Source: Neorhizobium tomejilense | GTDB lineage: Bacteria; Pseudomonadota; Alphaproteobacteria; Rhizobiales; Rhizobiaceae | DNA: 64,000 nucleotides | Direction of reading: 5' to 3' | Assembly (NCBI GenBank): GCA_002968845.1 | Contig: PVBG01000006.1 | Span: 62,001-126,000 of the forward strand | Part shown: piece by piece, positions 26,294-34,729 of the stretch | Position numbering within the stretch: the first letter of the stretch is position 1 | How the letters are laid out: every line of letters starts with the position of its first letter | Notes under the pieces: generated by a model | The model's database searches: none | The model's input: the letters and a program-made list of their open reading frames with translations, nothing else | What the model was told of the DNA's origin: nothing | Made by a program: the position numbers and the translations under genes

Positions 26294-28257
26294 AGGCAAT
26301 TCGCCGCGAAAATCTCGGGCCGGCGCTCGTGTCTCTCGTCCTGCTCTGCGCCGGTTGTATGGCATTCTGGCTTCTCGTAGGACCGACGCTCTCAGAATCG
26401 GCCGGGCAGGGCAACGACATTCAGCGCATGGTGCTGTATTATTCGACCTTGCCACGGCTAACCACGGCGTTGCTTGCCGGTGCCGCGCTCGCATTGTCCG
26501 GTGCCTTGTTCCAGCAGGTCCTACGAAACCCGCTGGCGGACCCGACGACGCTCGGCGTGTCAGCCGGAGCCAATCTCGCGCTGGTTGTCGTCTCGCTTTT
26601 TATTCCCGACCTGCTTGGGGCCGGCCGCGACATTGTCGCTCTTCTCGGGAGCGCCGCCGCCGCTGCGATCGTCGTCGGCTTTGGCGCACGGCGCGGCTTC
26701 TCCCCCTATTCGCTTGTCCTCTCGGGTTTGGTACTAAGCCTCTGGTGCGGGGGCCTGTCGGCTATCCTGACCTACCTGAACCAGCGCTACCTGGCGAGCC
26801 TGTTCATCTGGGGCGCCGGTTCGTTGGCGCAGCAGAGCTGGGTCATTCCCCTGTCGCTCATCTGGAAAATGGGCACCGTCGCCATCGTCTGCGCGCTGGT
26901 GATCAGGCCGCTGTCGCTGCTCGACCTGGGAGAGAGCAGTTCGGCCGCGCTCGGAGTGAGGCTCGCTCGCCTTCGCATCGTGGTCGTCGCCTGTGCGGTG
27001 GCGCTTGCCGCCTTCGTCACCAGTGCCGTCGGCGTCATCGGCTTCATCGGGCTGGTCGCACCGACGCTCGCGCGGCTCTCCGGAGCGCGTCGGCCGGTCC
27101 AGTTGATCTTCTGGTCTCCGTTGATCGGCGCGGGACTGCTCTTTCTTGCCGACTCCGTGCTCCAACTCGCTGCAGGCGGCTTTGGCGATTTTCTGCCGAC
27201 TGGTGCAGTCACCGCCATCTTCGGTTCGCCGCTGCTCCTGGCGCTACTGCCGCGATTGAAGATCCGTCACAGGATTCAGCAGGCGGCGGCGCGACGCCGC
27301 CCGCCCGCGTGGAACACGAAAGTCCCGGTCACCATTGCTGCCGCAAGTGTTCTGGTTCTCGTGATTGTCGCTCTTTTTGTTGGGCGTGGGCCTGGCGGCA
27401 GCTGGACTGTCCTTTCCGGCGAATTCCTCGACGATATCCTTGCGATCCGCGCCCCGAAGGTCTTTGCGGCGCTCGCATCCGGCGCGATGCTTGCCGTCGC
27501 GGGTTCGATCCTCCAGAGATTGACCGGCAACGAGATGGCAAGCCCCGAAGTTCTCGGGATCAGCGCCGGCGCTACCTTCGGCGTTGCCGTCGCTCTTTTT
27601 GCCATCGCACCGGGGTTTTCCGGCCAGTTTGCCTTTGCCGTCGGCGGTGCCATCTCGGTTCTGACCGTCATTCTTTTGAGTTCACGGCGCTCCACCTTCG
27701 CCCCGGAACGGGTCTTGTTGGCCGGCATCGCGCTCAGTGCGATGGTCGATGCAATTGTCGGCGTCCTGAGTTCGACGGGAGATCCAAGGGCAGTCCTGCT
27801 CATGCGCTGGATGAGCGGCTCGACCTATCTGGTCGACGGCCCGATAGCCACGGCGGAAGCAGCAATAGCAGCTGCACTGATTGCCGTTGCTCTGGCAGCG
27901 CGCCGTTGGCTCGACATCCTGCCGCTTGGACCAGCCCCTTCAGCGGCGGTCGGCATACCGTTGGCGAGATCGAGGCTGGCGCTGTTCGGACTTGCCGGAC
28001 TTATGACCGCGGCCGCAACGCTGACTGTCGGGCCGCTATCCTTCGTCGGGCTCATGGGGCCACATCTTGCGCGGGAGGCCGGCTTGACGCGCGCCCTTCC
28101 ACAGATGATCGGCGCTGCGCTGATCGGCGCCGGACTAATGGTTGCGGCAGATTTCGTCGGCCGCACCATCGTAGCGCCCTACCAGATCCCGGCCGGACTC
28201 GTCTCTGCCCTCATAGGCGCTCCTTGCCTGATGTTTTTGTTGAGCAGGAGGCGTTAG
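26290..28257 (+). CDS. fhuB: Double-length iron-siderophore permease, FhuB-like
   Basis: A 655-aa permease consisting of two fused FecCD-type halves. The first half carries ALSGALFQQVLRNPLADPTTLGVSAGA and a VGVIGFIGLVAPTLAR motif. The second repeats the pattern as AVAGSILQRLTGNEMASPEVLGISAGA and LSFVGLMGPHLAR. E. coli FhuB has the same two-half build at about 660 aa, so the length supports a hydroxamate-type system. About 18-20 hydrophobic segments are expected. The ATG at 26290 overlaps the stop of the binding protein. Confidence 0.87.
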   Translation: MKAIRRENLGPALVSLVLLCAGCMAFWLLVGPTLSESAGQGNDIQRMVLYYSTLPRLTTALLAGAALALSGALFQQVLRNPLADPTTLGVSAGANLALVVVSLFIPDLLGAGRDIVALLGSAAAAAIVVGFGARRGFSPYSLVLSGLVLSLWCGGLSAILTYLNQRYLASLFIWGAGSLAQQSWVIPLSLIWKMGTVAIVCALVIRPLSLLDLGESSSAALGVRLARLRIVVVACAVALAAFVTSAVGVIGFIGLVAPTLARLSGARRPVQLIFWSPLIGAGLLFLADSVLQLAAGGFGDFLPTGAVTAIFGSPLLLALLPRLKIRHRIQQAAARRRPPAWNTKVPVTIAAASVLVLVIVALFVGRGPGGSWTVLSGEFLDDILAIRAPKVFAALASGAMLAVAGSILQRLTGNEMASPEVLGISAGATFGVAVALFAIAPGFSGQFAFAVGGAISVLTVILLSSRRSTFAPERVLLAGIALSAMVDAIVGVLSSTGDPRAVLLMRWMSGSTYLVDGPIATAEAAIAAALIAVALAARRWLDILPLGPAPSAAVGIPLARSRLALFGLAGLMTAAATLTVGPLSFVGLMGPHLAREAGLTRALPQMIGAALIGAGLMVAADFVGRTIVAPYQIPAGLVSALIGAPCLMFLLSRRR

Positions 28258-28663
28258 AAACTATTTCCCGGGTGTGAATCCGAACTGGTGGCCCTGGTGC
28301 CGATCGGCAGGTTAAATATTTGTTATCGCTCAAGCGACAGGGGGCATTGGATGATGCCTGTTCAAAGCCTTTGTTCGTTACTCTTCGCCGGCTCGATCAG
28401 ATGGCCAAATTAGGCCCGACCAAAACCTCGTCGGAAATAAAAGCCATCCGTGGCGAGGGCTTCACATACCTGATCCGGTGGCAGCTCAAGGCCTGGGCTT
28501 CAGCGAAAGGGTCGTGGTCTTGAGTGGCGGAGGGTTGCGACTTACCCAATGTCCAAGACGTACTTTGTGGGGGAACCGAACAACCGATGTTCAAGTCTTC
28601 AAGGAGTTTGCAACAAGGGTTGACTGGGTCTTCGGTTCGATCCTTTCAAGGGCACCGATACCC
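28258..28663. other. Gene-free interval before the IS5-type remnant
   Basis: About 400 bases follow the permease without a supported gene. A short open frame at 28320-28523 contains an EIKAIRGEGFTYL phrase that loosely recalls the C-terminal hairpin of OmpR-type regulators, but it is too short and isolated to call. The rest probably includes the outer end of the IS5-type element. Confidence 0.4.
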
Positions 28664-29143
28664 CTAGGACGAATCGACATTCAATGCAGCCATAGTGGCC
28701 ACGAGATAGACGAAGCCTTGGGAGTGAATGGTTCTGCGGTCGTAGCGCGTCGCGAAGCAGCGGAAGTGCTTCATTCGGTTGAAGCAGCGCTCGATGCGGT
28801 TTCGATCGATGTAGGCGAGTTCATCGTGCGGAATGATGATCTTGCGCGAGCGGTTTGACGGGATCACCGCCTCAGCTCCCATGCCGGCAATCGTTTCCCA
28901 CAAGGCGTTGCTGTCATGGGCTTCATCGGCCAGCACGGCATTGCCGATCTGCCCCTCCAGAAGCGCCGGCGCTTGCGTGATGTCTCCGACATAACCTGAT
29001 GTCACGATGAAACGCAATGGTCGGCCAAGCGCATCGGCCAGCATGTGGATCTTGGTGGTCAGTCCGCCTCTGGAACGCCCCAGCGCCTGATCCTTGGCCC
29101 CCCTTTTCCGGATGCCGCATGCTGATGGGCGCTAACGATCGTG
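28664..29143 (-). pseudogene. IS5-family transposase remnant (C-terminal half, frameshifted)
   Basis: Reading the minus strand, the frame gives TIVSAHQHAASGK, then shifts by one base at an A4G6 run to continue as RGAKDQALGRSRGGLTTKIHMLADALG and on through the DEAHDS and DRNRIERCFNRMKHFR segments to the stop at 28664. These are IS5/IS427-group DDE transposase blocks, including the final catalytic glutamate in RIERCF. The first half is missing: homology stops where the IS481-type element begins at about 29143. The homopolymer at the shift could be a natural frameshift site of the IS427 group or a lesion. Truncation makes it inactive in any case. Confidence 0.8.
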
Positions 29144-29164
29144 TTTGATCCCGGGAATTGATGG
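29141..29164 (+). repeat. Left terminal inverted repeat of the IS481-type element
   Basis: Begins GTGTTT and contains TCCCGGGAATTGATGG. It matches the inverted copy at 29610-29633 except for two adjacent bases. Confidence 0.7.
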
Positions 29165-29197
29165 TGCGATCTTTTCCGCCGAATGGAAGGAAGCACT

Positions 29198-29629
29198 ATG
29201 GGCCAAATACGTCACGGCAGCGCCACGACCACGCACGCAGTCCGAGCTGCAATACAGCGATCGCAAGCTTCGGCCGCGGAGCTGAGCCGGAGCTACGGGA
29301 TCAATCCGAAGACGGTTCTGAAGTGGCGCAAGCAGGCAACGGTCGAAGATTTCAAGACAGGACCGAAGGAGCCGCATTCAACCGTTCTCAGTGAAGAAGA
29401 GGAGGCGATCATTATCGCGTTCCGGCGGCACACGCTGCTGGCGCTGGATGATTGCCTCTATGCTCTTCAGCCGACAATCCCGCATCTGACGCGATCGTCA
29501 TTGCATCGATGCCTGCAACGCCATGGGATTTCGAGACTGCCGGATGTGGAGGGCGACAAACCGTCGAGGTCTGGACAAAGGAGCCCGAAAGATTCAGGCT
29601 CCATCCAATCCATCAATTCCCGGGACTAA
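29198..29629 (+). pseudogene. IS481-family transposase, N-terminal fragment
   Basis: From the ATG at 29198 the frame gives MGQIRHGSATTTHAVRAAIQ, a helix-turn-helix region (SYGINPKTVLKWRKQATV), the LDDCLYALQPTIPHLTRSSLHRCLQRHGISRLPDVEGDKP region, then unrelated residues to a TAA at 29627. The first part is the conserved N-terminus of IS481-family transposases; the DDE catalytic domain (another ~200 residues) is missing. The transition after GDKP near 29565 marks the internal deletion. The product, if made, could bind the element's ends but not transpose them. Confidence 0.8.
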
Positions 29630-29633
29630 ACAC
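29610..29633 (-). repeat. Right terminal inverted repeat of the IS481-type element
   Basis: Read on the minus strand it begins GTGTTT and contains TCCCGGGAATTGATGG, identical to the left end over 16 consecutive bases. It starts one base beyond the TAG stop of the reverse-strand gene at 29634. Confidence 0.7.
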
Positions 29634-30851
29634 CTAGAACTGGCCGTTGGGCCGCGGCACATTGCCGTTCAGGTGAAAGTCGCCGATTGCGTGATGTTTC
29701 CAGCGCACCGGATCATGCACCGTGTGGGTGCGGGCATTGCGCCAATGGCGGTCGAGATTCAGGTCTTCCTTGGTCGCGGAAGTTCCGGCAAGTTCGAACA
29801 GGCCGTTGGTCGCGTCGAGTGCGGCCTCCGTGGTCAGGATCTTTGCGGCGGCGACGGAAAGCGAGGCCTCGATCGCAGTCTCCGAGGACGGGTTGATCTG
29901 GGCGACATCGACCTTGCGACCGGCACGCTCGAGAACCGCGCTTGCCGCTTCCAGTTTCACGGCGATCGAACCGGTCCGCGCGATGGTCAGAGGGTCGCCG
30001 CTCGCTGTCTCGACGCCGACATTGCGGATACCCCGGGATTTGTTCCGCACGAAGCCGACCATGTCGGCAAAAGCGGCGCGCGCAATCCCCAGGTCGACGG
30101 CGGCATGCAGCAGCTGGCCAAGCGAGCCGAGTGGCGCATGTCGTTCGAAACTCCGGTAATAGCTGACGACCGAATCCGGCGAGACGTAGACGTTGTCGAT
30201 CACGACGGTACCGCTGGCCGTGGTGCGCTGGCCGAACCCGTCCCAATCGTCGACGATCGTCAGTCCTTCGGCATCGCGCGGCACGATCGCCATGACTGCT
30301 TTTCCTTCGGGATCGAGACCGAAGACCGCCACCCAATCGGCAAACAGCGCGCCGGTCGAATAATATTTGCGGCCGGTGATGCGATAGCCGAGCCCATCCG
30401 CCACCAGCCGGGTCTCGATGTCGCCGGCCGCCTTCGTTCCGAACTCGGCAAGGGCATTGCCGAAATGTTCGCCGGCCAGCGCCCGCGCGAAGAAATATTT
30501 CTTCTGCTCCTCGCTGCCGGAAAGGCGCAGGGCTTCGAGAATGGAAAAATGGTTCTGGGGGATCTGACCCACCGATGCATCGGCCTCGGACAGAATGGCG
30601 ATCACCTCCGCCAGGAAAGCATTGGAAATGTCGGCGCCGCCATATTCTGCGGGCACGGTGATGCCGAGCAACCCCGACCGGGCGACCAGTTCCATCTCGT
30701 CATGCGGCAGTAGCCGCTCCCGGTCGCGAAGACTCGAACCTTCGGCGATGCGCGCCGAAAGCCCCGTCGCCACCTCGATCGCCTGGTCCTCGGTCGCGAG
30801 ATATGGAGCCACTGCTCTGATCTTTCCTGCCAAATGGAAAACCCTGCTCAT
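29634..30851 (-). CDS. SfnB-family acyl-CoA-dehydrogenase-fold flavoprotein
   Basis: A 405-aa protein of the acyl-CoA dehydrogenase fold, in the SfnB branch linked to sulfone and sulfur-starvation metabolism. Visible blocks are LGITVPAEYGGADIS, QNHFSILEALRLSG, the FGNALAEFGTKAAGD loop, GRKYYSTGALFADW, DWDGFGQRTTASGTV and the C-terminal LDRHWRNARTHTVHDP motif. The ATG at 30851 is preferred over 30878 because of a GGGAGG site 5 bases upstream. It diverges from the NtaA/DszA-like gene at 31123, so the two are probably co-regulated. Its 3' end touches the IS481-type element but the C-terminus appears complete. Confidence 0.85.
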   Translation of the reverse strand: MSRVFHLAGKIRAVAPYLATEDQAIEVATGLSARIAEGSSLRDRERLLPHDEMELVARSGLLGITVPAEYGGADISNAFLAEVIAILSEADASVGQIPQNHFSILEALRLSGSEEQKKYFFARALAGEHFGNALAEFGTKAAGDIETRLVADGLGYRITGRKYYSTGALFADWVAVFGLDPEGKAVMAIVPRDAEGLTIVDDWDGFGQRTTASGTVVIDNVYVSPDSVVSYYRSFERHAPLGSLGQLLHAAVDLGIARAAFADMVGFVRNKSRGIRNVGVETASGDPLTIARTGSIAVKLEAASAVLERAGRKVDVAQINPSSETAIEASLSVAAAKILTTEAALDATNGLFELAGTSATKEDLNLDRHWRNARTHTVHDPVRWKHHAIGDFHLNGNVPRPNGQF

Positions 30852-31122
30852 GTGCGCCTCCCGGATCAAGCCCGTCATTCAGCCACGTCACGGAGTCGGT
30901 GAGAAGGAATAAAGCTTCAATTGCACGGGCCGAACGATGTGAATTTTCTCTTTTTGGCGGCCGCACCGGGAGATTTGCGGATTGTCACGCCAAGTTGAGC
31001 GGAAGGAGAGAGAATTTCTCCGGGGCGACGGGATCGACGCAACAACTTTCCTTAGCGCGCCGAGCAGGAATGCCTAGTTTAAGGAAACGAGCCCGTTTTT
31101 CCTCTCAGCAGAGCGTCGTCCC

Positions 31123-32442
31123 ATGGCAAGATCACTACACCTTACCGCCTTCATGCGTCCCGTCAGCCTGCATACCGGTGCCTGGCGTTATCCCGGCGCC
31201 TATGCGGACGCCAATTTCAATTTCGGGCATATCAAGTCCTTCATACAGAGGCTGGAGGCCGCCAAGTTCGACGCGTTCTTCATGGCCGATCACCTGGCGG
31301 TGCTGAACATGCCGGTGGAAGCGCTGAAGCGCAGCCACACGGTGACGTCGTTCGAGCCGTTCACGCTGCTGTCGGCGCTTGCCGCGGTCACCGAGAAGAT
31401 CGGCCTTGCGGCGACCGCCTCGACAACCTTCGACGAGCCCTATCATGTGGCCCGCCGGTTCGCCTCGCTCGACCATATCAGCAACGGCCGCGCCGCCTGG
31501 AACATCGTCACCACCTCCAATCCGGATTCCGCCCGCAATTTCGGTCTCGACGAGCATGTGGAGCACGGCGAGCGCTACAAGCGGGCGCGCGAGTTCTATG
31601 ACGTCGTCACCGGGTTGTGGGACAGTTTTGCGGACGATGCCTTCATCCGCGACCAGCAGAGCGGCATTTTCTTCGATCCGGAAAAGATGCACGTGCTCGA
31701 GCACAAGGGTGACGAACTCAGCGTACGCGGGCCGCTCAACATTGCCCGCCCGGTACAGGGCTGGCCGGTGATCGTGCAGGCGGGGCAGTCGGAGCCGGGG
31801 CGCCAGCTTGCGGCCGAGACCGCCGAACTGGTCTTCTGTTCGCCGCGCGATCTCGCAGCCTCCAGGGCGCTGTATGCGGACATCAAGGGCCGTATGGTCG
31901 CCGCCGGACGCAACCCCGACCACCTGAAGATCCTGCCGGCCGCCTTCATCGTCGTTGGCGATACGGTGGAAGAGGCGAAGGCGAAGCGGGCGGCGCTCGA
32001 CAGCCTGGTGCATTACGACAGCGCCATCGCCTCGCTGTCGATCGCGCTCGGCCACGATGCGTCCGGCTTCGATCCGGACGGTCCGCTGCCGGACATCCCG
32101 GAAACCAATGCCAGCAAGTCCGGCCGCGCCCAGGTCCTCAAACTCGCCGAGCAGGAAAAGTTGACGGTGCGCCAGCTTGCGCAGCGTTACGGCGGTTATT
32201 CGGGCCTCGCCTTCGTCGGCACGCCGCAAACCATCGCCGACGAGATGCAGGCCTGGCTTTCGGAAGAGGCGAGCGACGGATTTACTGTCGTTTTCCCCTA
32301 CCTGCCGCAGGGTCTGGACGACGTGACACAGCGGCTTATTCCGGAACTCCAGCGCCGCAGGATCTTCCGCACCGACTATGAAGGAGCGACGCTGCGCGAG
32401 CATCTCGGCCTGCCGCGGCCGGCCAACCGCTTCTTTGCCTGA
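31123..32442 (+). CDS. NtaA/SnaA/DszA-family FMNH2-dependent monooxygenase
   Basis: A 439-aa LLM-class flavin monooxygenase of the nitrilotriacetate/dibenzothiophene-sulfone branch. Motifs in order: FMRPVSLHTGAWRYPGA at residue 10, FMADHLAVLNMP, ATASTTFDEPYHVARRFASLDHISNGRAAWNIVTT around residues 91-125, and FYDVVTGLWDSFADDAF. Length and order match family norms (430-460 aa). Partner flavin reductase genes are not adjacent. A perfect GAGAA-T-TTCTC repeat lies about 110 bases upstream in the divergent gap. Substrate may be an organosulfur compound or an aminopolycarboxylate; the sequence cannot decide. Confidence 0.87.
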   Translation: MARSLHLTAFMRPVSLHTGAWRYPGAYADANFNFGHIKSFIQRLEAAKFDAFFMADHLAVLNMPVEALKRSHTVTSFEPFTLLSALAAVTEKIGLAATASTTFDEPYHVARRFASLDHISNGRAAWNIVTTSNPDSARNFGLDEHVEHGERYKRAREFYDVVTGLWDSFADDAFIRDQQSGIFFDPEKMHVLEHKGDELSVRGPLNIARPVQGWPVIVQAGQSEPGRQLAAETAELVFCSPRDLAASRALYADIKGRMVAAGRNPDHLKILPAAFIVVGDTVEEAKAKRAALDSLVHYDSAIASLSIALGHDASGFDPDGPLPDIPETNASKSGRAQVLKLAEQEKLTVRQLAQRYGGYSGLAFVGTPQTIADEMQAWLSEEASDGFTVVFPYLPQGLDDVTQRLIPELQRRRIFRTDYEGATLREHLGLPRPANRFFA

Positions 32443-32525
32443 GGCATCAGTGGGAAGCGGGCAGGGATCGCTATTTCATCGAGTGCCACATTTTGGACAT
32501 AACAATTTCAAATGTGTCAACGAAT

Positions 32526-32547
32526 TAGTATAGGGTTTTGATAGACT
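32526..32547. promoter_or_regulatory. Operator candidate related to the palindrome at 2397-2418
   Basis: This 22-base block keeps TAGT at its left end and TTGATAGACT at its right end, with identical spacing to the element upstream of the SsuD-like gene; 16 of 22 bases agree. The left arm is degenerate, so it is an imperfect palindrome. It is 69 bases before the small-protein gene at 32616. Confidence 0.4.
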
Positions 32548-32615
32548 ACATTGACCGAAACGGTATTTGGCCTGAAAGTGGGGACGTATTACGCTCAACC
32601 AACTGGAGGCTGACG

Positions 32616-32798
32616 ATGATCGCTTGTGGCTTATCCCTGTTTGGATTTGATCTGTTCGGGCTGGCCCGGCGCGCGCCGGGCAAGGCGGGTGCGGACAGCA
32701 CTGAACGCAAGACGTCCGAAAAGGATCGTGAGGAACTTCGCGATCCGGATCGCGAACATTCGGAAAGCTTCTTCTGGGGCATGTATCCCGTCTATTGA
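32616..32798 (+). CDS. Small 60-aa protein of unknown function
   Basis: An ATG at 32616 preceded by a GGAGG site at good distance starts a 60-residue frame. The N-terminus is hydrophobic (IACGLSLFGFDLFGLA), the middle is strongly charged and Glu/Arg/Asp-rich, and the end is aromatic (FFWGMYPVY). The pattern could be a membrane-tethered or signal-like small protein. A hairpin terminator follows 36 bases after the stop, and a putative operator precedes it. A ribosome-binding site, a terminator and an upstream regulatory block together argue for a real gene. No family is recognised. Confidence 0.6.
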   Translation: MIACGLSLFGFDLFGLARRAPGKAGADSTERKTSEKDREELRDPDREHSESFFWGMYPVY

Positions 32799-32834
32799 CC
32801 GGCCTTCCGGCACGGGGGCGATTATCCGGAATAC

Positions 32835-32872
32835 AAAAAAGCCGGCGAAGCGATCCGCTCCGCCGGCTTTTT
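32835..32872. terminator. Bidirectional terminator with A/T-flanked hairpin
   Basis: AAAAAA-GCCGGCG and CGCCGGC-TTTTT form the outer stem, with AGCG / CGCT extending it inside past one mismatch. A-run on one side and T-run on the other serve both the small-protein gene and the converging peroxiredoxin gene. Confidence 0.85.
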
Positions 32873-32893
32873 ATGTTCGAATAGACGAGCCGA

Positions 32894-33553
32894 TCAGGCC
32901 GTGGGCTGCTTGGTCTTGCGCAGATAGGGCAGGACCGTATCGAACGAACCGAAGCGGGTGATCGCGTCCTCGTTGGAAACCGCGGCGGTGATGATCACAT
33001 CCTCACCCTGCGTCCAGTTGGCCGGCGTCGCGACCTGGTGCTTGGCGGTGAGCTGGATCGAGTCGATCGCCCGCAGGATTTCGTTGAAGTTGCGGCCGGT
33101 GGTCATCGGATAGGTGAGGATCAGCTTGATCTTCTTGTCCGGGCCGATCACGTAGACCGAGCGGACCGTCGCATTGTCGGCAGGCGTGCGGCCCTCCGAA
33201 CTTTCGCCGGCTGCGGCCGGCAGCATGTCGTAGAGCTTGGCAACCTTGAGGTCGCGGTCGCCAATCAGCGGATATTCCACCTCGAAACCGGTCGCGGTCT
33301 TGATGTCGTCCTTCCACTTGCCGTGGCTTTCGACCGGATCGACGGAGATGCCGATGATCTTGACGCCACGCTTTTTGAATTCACCCTCCAGCCCTGCCAT
33401 GGCGCCGAGCTCGGTCGTGCAGACCGGCGTGAAGTTCTTCGGGTGGGAAAACAGCACCGCCCAACCGCTGCCGATCCAGTCGTGGAAATGGATCGTGCCC
33501 TGGGTGGTCTCGGCAGTGAAATCCGGTGCTATGTCGTTGATACGAAGGCTCAT
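32894..33553 (-). CDS. 1-Cys peroxiredoxin (Prx6-type)
   Basis: A 219-aa thiol peroxidase that reduces hydrogen and alkyl peroxides. The active-site segment HPKNFTPVCTTELG has the peroxidatic Cys45. The C-terminal domain is long, with the TYPMTTGRNFNEILRAIDSIQLTAKHQVATPANW segment of the Prx6 branch, and there is no clear resolving cysteine. An AAGGGAGC site precedes the ATG. It is convergent with the small-protein gene and shares its terminator. Its presence beside O2-using flavoenzymes could help deal with peroxide from uncoupling, which is an inference. Confidence 0.92.
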   Translation of the reverse strand: MSLRINDIAPDFTAETTQGTIHFHDWIGSGWAVLFSHPKNFTPVCTTELGAMAGLEGEFKKRGVKIIGISVDPVESHGKWKDDIKTATGFEVEYPLIGDRDLKVAKLYDMLPAAAGESSEGRTPADNATVRSVYVIGPDKKIKLILTYPMTTGRNFNEILRAIDSIQLTAKHQVATPANWTQGEDVIITAAVSNEDAITRFGSFDTVLPYLRKTKQPTA

Positions 33554-33872
33554 GTTTCAGCTCCCTTGAATTGTTGTGTCTGCAGCGATCGGGACTTCGA
33601 AGCCGGCCCGATCAAGCGGCCGCTTGGGTCGCCTGTCAGTTATAGAGTATTTCGCGGATACCTGCCTGCTCTTCCGGCGGCCCGCTTTCCACGCTTGGCC
33701 AAAAAGCAGGAGCTGCCATTGAAAACTCCGGATTCGTGTCGTCAAGAACGATATAGCCGCTTCAAGATTGCGGGCCGACGCAGTTTGTTCCAAAATGCCG
33801 GCAGGAAAGAGTGTAGCTTTCCAAATCATGCCGCAGCCGCATCGGTTCCATCATCCGCGTTAGGAATGAGCC
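33554..33872. other. Gene-free interval between peroxiredoxin and IclR genes
   Basis: About 320 bases hold the peroxiredoxin promoter (reading leftward) and the 3' end region of the IclR gene. Short open frames here have no recognisable homology or ribosome-binding site. I see no clear terminator. Confidence 0.5.
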
Positions 33873-34631
33873 TCAGCGGCGGTAGCCAAGCGCCCGGCTG
33901 ATATCGTCGGCTGCACTGCGGACCATCAGCAGAAAGCCCTCGCGCTGCTCGTTGTAACGCACGGTCGGAACGCCGAGATTGAGAGCGGCGACGACGGCGC
34001 CGTTGCCATCGAAGATCGGCGCGGCAATGCCGGTCGAGCCGGTGACGAATTCCTGGTCGTTCAGTGCATAGCCATCCCGGCGGATCTTCACGAGCATCTC
34101 GCGGATGCGCTCGATATCGGTCACCGTATAGCGGGTATAGGAGAGCAGCTGGACACGGGAAAGATAGTGTTCCAGCGCCTCCTTCGGCGTGAAGGCGAGC
34201 AACACGCGACCGGTCGCGGTGCAATAGGCGGCGATCGCCGCATCGAGGTTGACGTCATAACGAACCCGATGCCGGCTGACGCATTTCGCCAGCCGTCTTA
34301 TGTCGCAATGGGCGTTCATCGTCGCGAGCAGGATAGTTTCGCCGGACTCGTCGCGCAGCTTTTCCATGAACGGTTTCGCCACCACGACCAGCGGCTCTTC
34401 ATGGCGTCTGAACGGAAAGCCGTGCCGGCTCGCCTCGACCAGCATATAGCGGCCGGCATCGTCCCGGACCACGTGGCCACGGGCAGCCAACGTCTGGACG
34501 AGACCGTGCGCGCTGCTTTTCGGGAAAGAAAGATCGCGCACGATCTGCGCCAGCGGCACCGCTTCCCGCCGGGAAGCCATATATTCCAGGAGATCGAGTA
34601 TCCTGCCGGCGCTTTTGATTTCGGAGTTCAT
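33873..34631 (-). CDS. IclR-family transcriptional regulator
   Basis: A 252-aa regulator. The N-terminal winged helix is SAGRILDLLEYMASRREAVPLAQIVRDLSFPKSSAHGLVQTLAARGHV. The C-terminal IclR effector domain follows (CTATGRVLLAFTPKEALEHYL, FVTGSTGIAAPIFDGNGAVVAALNLGVPT). The ATG at 34631 gives the usual short lead-in; an ATG at 34652 would add seven residues, and neither has a good ribosome-binding site. It diverges from the deacetylase operon and probably controls it. The 98-bp gap carries a CACTC-N8-GAGTG repeat. Confidence 0.86.
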   Translation of the reverse strand: MNSEIKSAGRILDLLEYMASRREAVPLAQIVRDLSFPKSSAHGLVQTLAARGHVVRDDAGRYMLVEASRHGFPFRRHEEPLVVVAKPFMEKLRDESGETILLATMNAHCDIRRLAKCVSRHRVRYDVNLDAAIAAYCTATGRVLLAFTPKEALEHYLSRVQLLSYTRYTVTDIERIREMLVKIRRDGYALNDQEFVTGSTGIAAPIFDGNGAVVAALNLGVPTVRYNEQREGFLLMVRSAADDISRALGYRR

Positions 34632-34698
34632 ATATGTGAACGAAACCCCCATTGATGGCTATCGGATCGGCTCATAACAATTCTGCCTAGAAAGCAGC

Positions 34699-34716
34699 CA
34701 CTCACATTTTCGAGTG
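34699..34716. promoter_or_regulatory. Operator candidate CACTC-N8-GAGTG
   Basis: Five-base perfect arms with an 8-base spacer lie 14 bases before the deacetylase start, in the IclR/deacetylase divergent gap. IclR-type repressors bind short palindromes in such gaps. The assignment is by position only. Confidence 0.35.
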
Positions 34717-34729
34717 TCGCGCTGACAGG

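Larger units (their letters stand above)
29141..29633. mobile_element. Internally deleted IS481-type element (about 490 bp) with both ends
   Basis: Near-perfect 24-bp inverted repeats (22 of 24 identical) at 29141-29164 and 29610-29633 bracket the N-terminal third of an IS481-family transposase gene. The catalytic DDE part is absent, so this looks like a non-autonomous, MITE-like derivative produced by internal deletion. Its left end cuts the IS5-type remnant. Its right end abuts the stop codon of the acyl-CoA-dehydrogenase-like gene at 29634. Flanking target duplications are not evident because the two sides differ. Confidence 0.65.

Noticed and set aside
26355..28277. A 640-codon forward frame overlapping the FhuB-like gene
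   Set aside because: It is in another frame of a well-supported double permease and contains no membrane segments or motifs.
28258..28310. A riboswitch-like stretch after the FhuB-like gene
   Set aside because: A few G/C-rich blocks are present but no conserved cobalamin or other riboswitch core, and no gene follows that it could control.
28320..28523. Short forward frame with an EIKAIRGEGFTYL phrase like the end of an OmpR-type regulator
   Set aside because: It is only 67 codons, lacks a ribosome site and the rest of the DNA-binding domain, and sits in decayed DNA.
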